Position numbers and translations under genes: made by a program
Assembly (NCBI GenBank): GCA_963772335.1
Contig: CAVYXF010000008.1
Span: 1 to 64,000, forward strand
DNA length: 64,000 nucleotides
Direction: 5' to 3'
From: CAVYXF01 sp963772335
Lineage (GTDB): Bacteria > Pseudomonadota > Alphaproteobacteria > Rhizobiales > Rhodomicrobiaceae
Shown here: positions 1 through 8,120 of the stretch, in pieces
Layout: every line of letters starts with the position of its first letter
How positions within the stretch are numbered: position 1 is the first letter of the stretch
Notes under the pieces: generated by a model
What the model saw: only the letters and a program-made list of their open reading frames with translations
Databases searched by the model: none
Told to the model about the DNA's origin: nothing

Positions 1-2
1 CC

Positions 3-1967
3 AGCCACGCGCCTTCCTATGGCTCGGACGGTAAGCCGAAGGAACGCTACCAGCTCTATCACGAGGAGAAGGCCAAGGGCGGCATCGGCCTGACGATGTT
101 CGGTGGTTCCTCTTCCGTCGCGGTGGACAGTCCGGCCGCGCCCTGGAACCAGATCTCCGTTGCCGACGACAGCGTGATCCCGTTCTTCCGCGAATTCGCT
201 AATCGCATTCACGGTCACGGCGCTTGCCTGATGATCCAGCTCACCCATATGGGGCGGCGCACCAAATGGGACACTGAGAACTGGCTGCCGACCGTTTCCG
301 CCTCGCCCCGCCGCGAGCCGGCCAGCCGCTCCATCCCCAAGCAGATGGAGGATTTTGATATCGCCCGCATCGTCGCCGACTACGCCGCGGCTGCCCGACG
401 CTGCAAGGAGGGTGGGCTCGACGGCTGCGAGATCTCGGCGGCGCATGGCCATCTCGTCGACCAGTTCTGGAGTCCCTCGGTTAACAAACGCACCGACGCC
501 TATGGCGGCTCGCTTGAAAACCGCATGCGCTTCGGCATGGAGGTGCTGGAGGCGATGCGCTCGGCCGTCGGGCCGGACTACATCATCGGCATGCGCATGT
601 CGGGCGACGAGCTGATCGACGACGGCCTGACGCATCAGGATTGCATCGCCATCGCGCAGACCTACTCCGAGCGGGGCCTCGTTGATTTCATCAACCTCGT
701 CGGTGGGCAGGCGCGCGACCACATCTCTCACGCGATCTGCCTGCCGAACATGTCGTTCCCGGTCGCGCCGTTCCTGGCGCTGGCGAGCGCCATCAAGCGC
801 GAGGTCGGCGTGCCGGTATTCCACGCCCAGCGCATCACTGACCTGAACACCGCCGCCCGCGCGGTCGCCGAGGGCCATATCGACATGGCGGCGATGACCC
901 GTGCTCATATCGCCGATCCGCATATCGTGAAAAAGCTGATGGAAGGCCGTGTCGACGATATCCGGCAATGCGTGGGATATGGCTATTGCATCGACCGCAT
1001 CTATGCCGGCAATGACGCGCTGTGCATCCAGAACGTTGCGACCGGTCGCGAGCGGAGCATGCCGCACATCCATGCCAAGGCGCAGAAGCGGCGGCGCGTG
1101 GTGGTGGTCGGCGGTGGCCCGGGCGGCCTGGAAGCTGCGCGGGTTTCGGCCGAGCGGGGGCATGACGTCGTGCTGTTCGAGAAGAGCAGTGCGCCGGGCG
1201 GACAGGTCTCAATCGCCGCCAAGGCGACCTGGCGCGAGGCGCTGACCGGCATCACCCGCTGGCTGAACGCGCAGGTCGCAAAGCAGGGCGTGGACATGCG
1301 CCTTGGGGTCGAGGCAACGCCGGAGCTGATCGCCGCCGAGCAGCCCGATGTCGTGATCATGGCGACGGGCGGCAAGCCCAGCAAAGGCGGCATCGCGGGC
1401 GAGGACCTGGCTGTCACCACCTGGGAGATGCTGACCGGCGCCGTCCAGCCGGCCGAGCAGATCCTCATCTATGACGGCACCGGCCAGCATCACGCGCCCT
1501 CGACTGCCGAGTTCCTGGCCAAGCGCGGCGCGATGGTCGAGATCGCCACCCTCGACCGCATGATCGGCGAGGAGATCGGCGCGACCAACCAGCCCGTGCA
1601 CATGCGCGAGCTGACGAAGCTGGAGGTGATGATGTCGCCCAACCTGCAGCTCGTGCAGATCTACCCGGAAGGCAACCGGCGCGTGGCGGTGCTGCGCAAC
1701 GAATACACCCATGCCGAGGAGGAGCGGCTGGTTGACCAGGTGGTCGTCGAATACGGCACCCTGCCCGAAGACGCGCTCTATTTCGCGATGAAGGAGGCCT
1801 CCAGCAATCGCGGCGAGATGGACCTCCGCGCGCTGATCGAAGGCTGGCCGCAGCCATCAGTGAACGGCAGCGGCGGCTTCGCCCTGTTCCGCATCGGCGA
1901 CGCTGTGGCGGGGCGAAATATCCACGCCGCGATCTACGACGCGGCCCGGCTGTGTAAGACACTGTAG
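3..1967 (+). CDS. dgcA: Dimethylglycine demethylase subunit DgcA-like (5' end outside window)
   Basis: The frame is open from the first bases, so the N-terminus lies upstream. The visible part has an Old Yellow Enzyme-type FMN barrel (IQLTHMGRR, AAHGHLVDQFWSPSVNKR, DAYGGSLENR), a short cysteine cluster (CVGYGYC then ALC 11 residues on) that would carry an Fe-S cluster, and a C-terminal FAD/NAD domain starting VVVVGGGPGGLEAAR. This is the architecture of the 2,4-dienoyl-CoA reductase/trimethylamine dehydrogenase family. Downstream dgcB, ETF and gbcAB point to demethylation of dimethylglycine to sarcosine, with electrons passed through DgcB and ETF. Only three cysteines are visible in the cluster region, where the dienoyl-CoA reductase pattern has four. 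A stachydrine or N-methylproline demethylase is the main alternative. An IS4-family element separates it from dgcB. Confidence 0.85.
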   Translation, partial: SHAPSYGSDGKPKERYQLYHEEKAKGGIGLTMFGGSSSVAVDSPAAPWNQISVADDSVIPFFREFANRIHGHGACLMIQLTHMGRRTKWDTENWLPTVSASPRREPASRSIPKQMEDFDIARIVADYAAAARRCKEGGLDGCEISAAHGHLVDQFWSPSVNKRTDAYGGSLENRMRFGMEVLEAMRSAVGPDYIIGMRMSGDELIDDGLTHQDCIAIAQTYSERGLVDFINLVGGQARDHISHAICLPNMSFPVAPFLALASAIKREVGVPVFHAQRITDLNTAARAVAEGHIDMAAMTRAHIADPHIVKKLMEGRVDDIRQCVGYGYCIDRIYAGNDALCIQNVATGRERSMPHIHAKAQKRRRVVVVGGGPGGLEAARVSAERGHDVVLFEKSSAPGGQVSIAAKATWREALTGITRWLNAQVAKQGVDMRLGVEATPELIAAEQPDVVIMATGGKPSKGGIAGEDLAVTTWEMLTGAVQPAEQILIYDGTGQHHAPSTAEFLAKRGAMVEIATLDRMIGEEIGATNQPVHMRELTKLEVMMSPNLQLVQIYPEGNRRVAVLRNEYTHAEEERLVDQVVVEYGTLPEDALYFAMKEASSNRGEMDLRALIEGWPQPSVNGSGGFALFRIGDAVAGRNIHAAIYDAARLCKTL

Positions 1968-1994
1968 CCGAGGCGCGTATGGCACGACCTGTTC

Positions 1995-2240
1995 CCGTCA
2001 TTGCGAGTTTCACACCGGCCTTCGGGCCGACCCTTCTGGATGAAAGAATGGCCTTTCAGCCGTCATTGCGAACCCGGCATCAGCCGGGTGAAGCAATCCA
2101 ACAACCGGCACAGTGCTTGGGTGGATTGCTTCGTCCCCTCGCTTTCGCGAGGGTCCACGCAATGACGGTCGTGGGCGACCCAAACTTTCTTCCCAGCGCA
2201 GCGAAGCAATCCAGGGTCGCTGGCATTGAGATTGCGACTT
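1995..2240. repeat. Alphaproteobacterial palindromic intergenic repeat cluster
   Basis: The intergenic DNA after dgcA holds fragments of one palindromic repeat. The best copy, 2061-2167, starts CGTCATTGCG and ends CGCAATGACG. Inside are GAAGCAATCCA and its complement TGGATTGCTTC, and two small stems at 2072-2089 and 2136-2153. Partial copies lie at 1995-2005 and about 2208-2235. The same repeat type occurs at 12080-12173. Confidence 0.7.
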
Positions 2241-2340
2241 GGAACGGTTTGGCGCACGACCTTGGGAGGAGTTTCGGGAGAGCGGTTCTGCGTCGTCTCC
2301 AGCTTTTTCCCTACCGCACACCGTCATCCCCGCGCGAGCG

Positions 2341-3629
2341 CACGGCTGTCCGGGGAAATTCAGGCATAGGCGAACTCCAATTGTCCTGGATGGCACCGCG
2401 GTTTGGGCTGACCGGCATTGACATCGGGCGGTCTGTCGAGCCTGGCGATGGACTTGCGGATGAAGAGGCACTGGCCGACCAGTTCGGTGAAGCGCAGCGG
2501 CACCAGGCTGCTGCGGCTCATCCTTGCGGCGATGCGCAGCAGCAGATAGGCGATCATGGCTGCCAGGATCTGCAGCCTGATGGCGTTCTCCGACCGGCCG
2601 ATGAAGCGCGTGAGCTTCAGATGCTGCTTGATCCAGCGGAACAAAAGCTCGATGTCCCAGCGTGCCTTGTAGAGCGCGGCGATCTCCACGGCCGAACGCT
2701 CCAGGTCGTTGGTGATCACCTCCATCACCGTGCCATCCTCGCGTTTGAGGGTGACCCGTCTGATCGGGCAGCCGAGCCTGCTCCTGCCCTGGGTGGCAAG
2801 GCGGATCGTCGCGTCGGCCAGGATTTCGAAGCCCTCACCCTGGGTTCTTATGACCCGGCGCGCCTTGATCACCGCGTAGCGGGCATTGGTTTTGGGTCGG
2901 GTGACGAACAGTGCGCCGGCCCGATGCAGGCGGGTCCACCAGGCGTAATCGCAATAGGCTTTGTCGAAGACGTATGTGGCGCCGCGCTCGATCGGCTCGC
3001 TGCGGCCGATCTCGACATCGTTCACGGTCGAAGCGGTAATGGCGATCCGGCGCGGGTGATCGGCATCGGGATCGTAGACCACGTGCATCTTCAGCCCATG
3101 CGTCCGCCCGTTCCATTGCGCCCAGTCGCACAGCCGATCCAGCGGGATCGGGGTGGCATCGATCAGGCGCAGCATGCGTCTGCCGTCACGGCGCAGGCGG
3201 GTGCCGGCCAGGGCGGACAGCATCTCGAAGGTCTCGGCGAGCACCTCCGGCGGGCGGCGATGATTGGCATCGGCGAGCGTGGAGCGCATCACCGGACCGC
3301 TGCCGAGGTGGTAATGATGATGCGCATTGGCGTTCCAGGCCGCCGCGATGCCGCGCAGGCTGCTGACCGAGGCAAGCCGGGCAAAGATCAGCGTCACGAG
3401 ATGGTCCCAGCTGCTGAACGTCTTCGCATAGGCGTCCGCGTCATGCCGGGCCACGATCGCCTTGAACCCGGGCCGCGAGATCGGTTTGAGAAGGCTGGCG
3501 AAGATGCTATCCCGATAGCGCATGCCCGGCTCCATTTTCTGAGTCTCGACAACCAGAAAATAGCCGGTTTGCACCGGAAAAGCCGGGCATGCACCAGCGA
3601 CACAGTGACTCGTTCCCCGGACAGCCGTG
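2341..3629 (-). mobile_element. IS4-family insertion sequence between dgcA and dgcB
   Basis: Perfect 17-bp inverted repeats (CACGGCTGTCCGGGGAA) at 2341-2357 and 3613-3629 bracket one transposase gene, giving an element of about 1.29 kb. The flanking 10-mers at 2331-2340 (CGCGCGAGCG) and 3630-3639 (CGCGAAAGCG) agree at 8 of 10 positions, consistent with a slightly diverged IS4-type target duplication or with the two arms of a palindromic target. The left flank GTCATCCCCGCGCGAGCG and right flank CGAAAGCGGGAACCCAGTA look like the two halves of a common palindromic repeat. The element lies antisense to the dgc operon. Confidence 0.8.
2360..3574 (-). CDS. IS4-family DDE transposase
   Basis: A protein of up to 404 residues with an N-terminal DUF4372-like region (MRYRDSIFASLLKPISR) and a DDE core. 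The candidate catalytic residues are Asp in LIDATPIPL, Asp in VFDKAYCDYAWW and Glu in ARWDIELLFRWIKQHL, the last being the R-x-x-E-x-x-F-x-x-x-K signature of IS4 enzymes. The family usually begins at the MRYRDS methionine, so the true start is probably 3523 (or 3535). The stop codon lies 2 bp inside the left inverted repeat. No frameshift is seen, so the element could still be active. Confidence 0.85.
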   Translation of the reverse strand: MQTGYFLVVETQKMEPGMRYRDSIFASLLKPISRPGFKAIVARHDADAYAKTFSSWDHLVTLIFARLASVSSLRGIAAAWNANAHHHYHLGSGPVMRSTLADANHRRPPEVLAETFEMLSALAGTRLRRDGRRMLRLIDATPIPLDRLCDWAQWNGRTHGLKMHVVYDPDADHPRRIAITASTVNDVEIGRSEPIERGATYVFDKAYCDYAWWTRLHRAGALFVTRPKTNARYAVIKARRVIRTQGEGFEILADATIRLATQGRSRLGCPIRRVTLKREDGTVMEVITNDLERSAVEIAALYKARWDIELLFRWIKQHLKLTRFIGRSENAIRLQILAAMIAYLLLRIAARMSRSSLVPLRFTELVGQCLFIRKSIARLDRPPDVNAGQPKPRCHPGQLEFAYA

Positions 3630-3723
3630 CGCGAAAGCGGGAACCCAGTACCCCGCAGCGTTTTCGGTGGTCTTCAGAGCGAGCCCGTTGCACCGCCTCG
3701 TTCAGATCGACATGCTTGCGTTT

Positions 3724-3760
3724 ACTGGATCCTCGCTTTCGCGAGGATGACGATGGAGGC
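3724..3760. repeat. Palindromic repeat remnant upstream of dgcB
   Basis: A perfect hairpin ATCCTCGCTTTCGCGAGGAT (3729-3748) followed by GACG is the outer arm of the same GTCATCC...GGATGAC repeat class that the IS4 element entered. It lies about 100 bp before the dgcB start. Confidence 0.55.
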
Positions 3761-3852
3761 GGTGCTGCGCATCGCTCATCCTTAGGCCCTTTCTTCCCCA
3801 GTACGCCCGGCGACAAACCCACAGCGACACGGTTGACGGAGGCAAGTCGCCG

Positions 3853-5739
3853 ATGATTGCAGCCGCGCTGTCCGGTCTGATGCTGGCGACGCTTCTCGGC
3901 GGCGCACTGTTTGCGGCTTGGAATGCGCGGCGCTGGCTAGCCGGACAGCCGGCGTCTGTTGACCTCGTGGGTGGACTGCTCGCTCTGCCGCGGCGCTATC
4001 TGGTCGATGTGCACCATGTCGTGGCGCGCAGGCCCTTCAACGCCCGCTTTCATATGCTGGTCGCCGGCGGCTTCATGGCTTCGCTGCCGCTGATCGTGCT
4101 TGCCGCCGTGCCTGCCTTTCGCGGCTGGTTCCTCTGGACGCTGCTCGCGATCTGCCTTGGGGTGATGCTCGCCGGGGCGCTGATGGTCGGCTGGCGGCGC
4201 GAGGTCAGGCGACCTGCGGAATTGTCCGCCGGCAGTTTCAGCCGGCTGCCGCTGGCGCTTCTTGCCTATGCGGGTGGCCTTCTGATCGTCGCGGTCGACC
4301 AGTTGGCGGGGGGCGTGCTGCCGACGGCGCTCTCGCCGATGCTCGTCCTCGCCGGCATTGCGGGCGCTGCCGATCTGATCCTCGGCGTCGGGCGCGGGCC
4401 GCTGAAACATGCGCTGAACGGCGCGCTGCACCTCGTGGCGCATCCCCGGCCTGAGCGCTTCCATCATGGCAACGGCCGTGACGCGGGCGCCCGCCCGCTC
4501 GATCTGGCGGCCGACAAACTCGGTGCCGAGCGGCCCGTCGACTTCGCCTGGAACCGTCTGCTCGGCTTCGACGCCTGCGTGCAGTGCGGACGCTGCGAGG
4601 TGGCCTGTCCCGCTTACGCCGCCGAGCTGCCGCTCAACCCCAAGAAACTGATCCAGGATCTCGTCGCCGCACTCGACGACACCGCCACTGACCGCGCCTA
4701 TGCCGGCCATCATCACCCGGGCCGCCATGCCGGCGAGGCGCATGGCGGGCGCTTCGAGCCACTGATCGGGCGCCGCGCGATGATTCACCCCGATACGCTG
4801 TGGGCCTGCACCACCTGCCGGGCGTGCGTCGAGGAATGCCCGATGATGATCGAGCATGTCGACGCGGTGATCGACCTGCGGCGGTTTGAGACGCTGGAGC
4901 GCGGCGCCACCCCCGGCAAGGGCGCCGCTGCGCTCGAGGAGCTGCGCGCCGCCGATAATCCCGGCGGCCGCCCCGCGCGCCAGCGCATCGACTGGGCCGC
5001 CGATCTTCGGCTCCCGCTGATCGCCGAGAAAGGCGCCTGCGACCTGCTACTCTGGCTGGGCGACAGCGCCTTCGACCTGCGCGGTCAGCGTTCGCTGCGC
5101 GCGCTGGTTCAGCTTCTACGTCGCGCCGAGGTTGACTTCGCCGTTCTGGGGGCCGACGAACTGGATTGCGGCGATGTCGCGCGCCGGCTAGGCGATGAGG
5201 CGACCTTCCAGGGTCTCGCCAAGCGCAACATCGCGCTGCTCGCCCGCTATCGCTTCAACCGCATCCTCACCAACGACCCGCACGTCCTGCACGTGCTGCG
5301 CAACGAATATCCCGCCCTTGGCGGCCATTACATCGTCGTGCATCACACTGCCCTGCTGCTTGAGCTGGTCGAGGCTGGCCGCCTCACGCCCAGCGTCTCT
5401 GGCCGTAGCATCACCTTCCATGACCCTTGCTATCTCGGCCGCTACAATGGTGAGATCGAAGCGCCGCGCCGGCTGCTCGACGCGCTCGGCCTGCAGCGCA
5501 TCGAGATGGAGCGGTCAGGTATGCGCTCGAGCTGCTGCGGTGGCGGTGGCGGCGCGCCGCTCACCGATGTCGCCGGCAAGCGCCGCATCCCTGACGTCCG
5601 CATGGACCATGCCCGCGCGACCGGCGCAGAGCGCGTGGCGGTCGGCTGCCCGAATTGCACGGTGATGCTCGAAGGCGTGGTCGGCAAGCGGCCGGCCGTC
5701 GCCGATATCGCCGAGTTGGTGCTGGAGGCGATGGCATGA
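3853..5739 (+). CDS. dgcB: Dimethylglycine demethylase Fe-S/membrane subunit DgcB
   Basis: A 628-residue protein of the heterodisulfide-reductase/DgcB type. Several hydrophobic helices occupy about residues 1-185, including a stretch with histidines (DVHHVVARRPFNARFH). Two 4Fe-4S motifs follow, CVQCGRCEVACP and CTTCRACVEECP, and then cysteine-rich CCG domains (ITFHDPCYLGRYNGE and RSSCCGGGGGAP). The family passes electrons from a flavin demethylase to ETF and the quinone pool. GGAGG about 10 nt upstream supports the ATG at 3853. The last codons overlap the next start as ATGA, so translation is probably coupled with the ETF gene. Its usual partner dgcA is cut off by the IS4 element, so expression may now rely on promoters within 3630-3850. 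Confidence 0.88.
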   Translation: MIAAALSGLMLATLLGGALFAAWNARRWLAGQPASVDLVGGLLALPRRYLVDVHHVVARRPFNARFHMLVAGGFMASLPLIVLAAVPAFRGWFLWTLLAICLGVMLAGALMVGWRREVRRPAELSAGSFSRLPLALLAYAGGLLIVAVDQLAGGVLPTALSPMLVLAGIAGAADLILGVGRGPLKHALNGALHLVAHPRPERFHHGNGRDAGARPLDLAADKLGAERPVDFAWNRLLGFDACVQCGRCEVACPAYAAELPLNPKKLIQDLVAALDDTATDRAYAGHHHPGRHAGEAHGGRFEPLIGRRAMIHPDTLWACTTCRACVEECPMMIEHVDAVIDLRRFETLERGATPGKGAAALEELRAADNPGGRPARQRIDWAADLRLPLIAEKGACDLLLWLGDSAFDLRGQRSLRALVQLLRRAEVDFAVLGADELDCGDVARRLGDEATFQGLAKRNIALLARYRFNRILTNDPHVLHVLRNEYPALGGHYIVVHHTALLLELVEAGRLTPSVSGRSITFHDPCYLGRYNGEIEAPRRLLDALGLQRIEMERSGMRSSCCGGGGGAPLTDVAGKRRIPDVRMDHARATGAERVAVGCPNCTVMLEGVVGKRPAVADIAELVLEAMA

Positions 5740-8003
5740 GCGTGCGCCGCGATCCGCGTGCCGAGCGCCAGGCCCGCCGCGTCGCCGGCGGCGAGCGGCC
5801 CCGCTTCGTCCTCGCGCCTGCCTCCCAGCCCGCCACGGGGCGCCCGCGCCGTGACCCAAGGGCGCAGCGCCGCGCAGCGACGATTATCGCCGGCGCCAAG
5901 CCGCGCATCGACTGGCAGGCCGGCCGAGCTGGGACCGCCAAGAGCGCGTTGCGCGCCGATGCTGCCCAGGCCACGCCGCAATCCCAGATCCGCGTCATTG
6001 CTGATCCGGCTTTTCTCGTCCTTGCTGTTCCCGACCACCCTGGCGGCGCGCTCTCCGACCACGACCGCGAGCTGATCGGCGCGGCGCATCAGTTTGCCGA
6101 TTATGGCCGCGGTGCCGTCGTGGTGCTCACCATGGGCGGCGTCGGAAGCCTCGATCAGGCCGGTGTCGATCGCGTCGTAACTCTCCCTGCCCGGGAGGGC
6201 AGCGATTACGACCCGGAAGGTCGCGCGGCGGCTGTGTGCGCTGCCATCGACAGCTTAAAACCGCGTCATGTGCTCTTCCCGGAAAGTGCCGATGGCGGCG
6301 CCGATCTGGCACGCCGCGTCGCGGCGCTCTCCGGCGAACGGCTGTTCGCCGCCGTCGAGGCGATCGCCGAAGGCCGCGTCTCCCGTCGGATGCGCGGCGG
6401 AACCATGGAGATAGCCGGCACGCCGCCGCTGCTGATGTCGGTGGCCTGGAGCGCCTTCACTGCCCATGACGGCATGCGTCATGAAGCCCGTCAATTGGAC
6501 GCGCTAACGGTGTCCGCCGAACGCCGCATCGAAAGCGCGGTGCCACTGGCGGTCGAGGCGGGTAGTCTGGCGCTGTCGGATGCCGATTTCATCCTCAGCG
6601 GTGGCAATGGCGTGACCGACTGGCGCGGCTTCATCGAACTGGGCCGGGCGCTCGGCGCAACGCTCGGCGGCAGCCGCGTGGTCTGCGACGAGGGCCATCT
6701 CCCCCGCGACCGCCAGGTCGGCGCCTCCGGCACTGTCGTCACCGCGCGCTGCTATCTGGCCTTCGGCATTGCCGGCGCGCCGCAGCATCTGCAGGGCATC
6801 ACCGAGGTGCAGCACGTGGTGGCCATCAACACCGACCTCCATGCCGAGATGATCAAGCGCGCCGATCTCGCCATCATCGCCGACGCACAGGCGGTGATGC
6901 CGGCGCTGATCGTGCACGCGCGGCCGGCATCGGCTGCTGGAGAAGTGCAGTCTGACGTGACGGATTTGCCCTCTTCCGCGGGAGCCCTCAGCGAAAAGCC
7001 CCCTCACCCGGCTCGGCTTCGCCTCGCCGCCCTCTCCCGCGAGGGGAGAGGGCACTCCTTGCCTGTTGAAAGTCCTGGACTTGCATCCGCGGGGATTAGC
7101 CCTCTCCCCTCGCGGGAGAGGGCGGACGCCGAAGGCGGCCGGGTGAGGGGGCTTTTTTCACAGCCGACAGAAGAGAGAGAGCGGCGCGAAGCACCGAAGG
7201 CAACCGCTGGTCTCGTCCCCGGAGGCGCGAAGGCCGCGAAGGTCGGGGTGCTGCTGTCGGTTGGGCGGCATCCGGCATCGGGGCGGGCGCGCCGGGCCCC
7301 GCTCGATGCGCGGGCGCTTGAGATGGCGCTCGGCCTGCCAGGCGCTGAGATCCATGCCATTCATGCCGGCAACGCCGACGAGCCGGCGCTGCGTGACTAT
7401 CTCGGCATGGGGCTCGCCCGGCTCGCCGTGCTATCCGTTGCACCTGACGCCGATCCGGTACCCGCCCTTTGCGCCCATCTCACCAAGCTCGCGCCGGACA
7501 TCGTGCTGTGCGGCGGCCGGGCTGAGGGCGGTGAGGACAGCGGCATGCTGCCTTACCTGATCGCCGAGGCGCTTGGCTCCGCCATGGTCGCGGATGTTGC
7601 CGACCTTGATATCGCCAGCGACGGAGCCAGCCTGATCCAGGCGCTGCCGCGCGGGAAGCGTCGCCGCATCACGACCGGCCTGCCGGTGGTCGCGGCCGTC
7701 AATGCCGCCGCGCCGGCCCCGCGCCAGAGCGCCTTCGCCCGCGCGCGCCGCGGCATCATCGAGGCACTGCCCACCGACGCACCCGCCGACATCCTCCTCA
7801 CTGACACCGAAATCCGCCCCTGGCGGCCCCGTCCCAAGCGCATGCGTCTTGCCTCGGGCGGCAGCGCGCTCGACCGGCTGAAAGCCATGACCGAGACCAA
7901 GTCCGGCGAGGGTGCCGTCCTGATCCAGCCCTCGGTCGAGGAGGCCGCGCGCGCCATCTATGATTTTTTACTGGCAAAGCGCATCATCGAGGCAAAGCCA
8001 TGA
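5736..8003 (+). CDS. Fused electron transfer flavoprotein, EtfA-like then EtfB-like
   Basis: One uninterrupted frame of about 755 residues covers what are normally two proteins. Residues ~85-405 are ETF-alpha-like: an N-terminal nucleotide-type domain, then the FAD-binding part (LSGGNGVTDWRGF, GASGTVVTARCYLAFGIAGA, EVQHVVAINTDLHAEM). Residues ~505-755 are ETF-beta-like (AKVGVLLSVGRHP, GGRAEGGEDSGMLPYLIAEA, QALPRGKRRRITTGLPVVAAV). The linker of about 95 residues is encoded by a large inverted repeat (6994-7158). No in-frame stop separates the halves, and the codon where EtfB would start (before KVGVLL) is GCG. The start at 5736 overlaps the dgcB stop (ATGA). The expected role is electron acceptor for DgcAB. 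Whether the fusion is stable, is processed, or results from repeat insertion cannot be told from sequence. Confidence 0.82.
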   Translation: MSVRRDPRAERQARRVAGGERPRFVLAPASQPATGRPRRDPRAQRRAATIIAGAKPRIDWQAGRAGTAKSALRADAAQATPQSQIRVIADPAFLVLAVPDHPGGALSDHDRELIGAAHQFADYGRGAVVVLTMGGVGSLDQAGVDRVVTLPAREGSDYDPEGRAAAVCAAIDSLKPRHVLFPESADGGADLARRVAALSGERLFAAVEAIAEGRVSRRMRGGTMEIAGTPPLLMSVAWSAFTAHDGMRHEARQLDALTVSAERRIESAVPLAVEAGSLALSDADFILSGGNGVTDWRGFIELGRALGATLGGSRVVCDEGHLPRDRQVGASGTVVTARCYLAFGIAGAPQHLQGITEVQHVVAINTDLHAEMIKRADLAIIADAQAVMPALIVHARPASAAGEVQSDVTDLPSSAGALSEKPPHPARLRLAALSREGRGHSLPVESPGLASAGISPLPSRERADAEGGRVRGLFSQPTEERERREAPKATAGLVPGGAKAAKVGVLLSVGRHPASGRARRAPLDARALEMALGLPGAEIHAIHAGNADEPALRDYLGMGLARLAVLSVAPDADPVPALCAHLTKLAPDIVLCGGRAEGGEDSGMLPYLIAEALGSAMVADVADLDIASDGASLIQALPRGKRRRITTGLPVVAAVNAAAPAPRQSAFARARRGIIEALPTDAPADILLTDTEIRPWRPRPKRMRLASGGSALDRLKAMTETKSGEGAVLIQPSVEEAARAIYDFLLAKRIIEAKP
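6994..7158. repeat. Long inverted repeat inside the ETF reading frame
   Basis: Two arms of about 59 nt (6994-7053 and 7099-7158) are near-perfect reverse complements, separated by about 45 nt. Each carries GCCCCCTCACCCGGC and an inner palindrome CCTCTCCCGCGAGGGG. The outer ends are GAAAAGCC and GGCTTTTTT, giving a terminator-like shape. This repeat class is normally intergenic in alphaproteobacteria; a related copy lies at 15560-15685. Here it remains translatable in the ETF frame. Confidence 0.85.
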
Positions 8004-8120
8004 GCGCGACCGCCCGCGTCGCTGTCGGATTTCCACCCAAATCTGTCGCCGGCGGAAAAGCGCCGCGCGAGCCATGGCATAGACAATCAGTCCTGCAATC
8101 ATCGTCGTCAGGAGAGGCCC

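Noticed and set aside
1979..3856. A 625-codon plus-strand open frame overlapping the IS4-family element
   Set aside because: It runs antisense to the transposase and through palindromic repeats, with no domain-like sequence; a GC-rich shadow.
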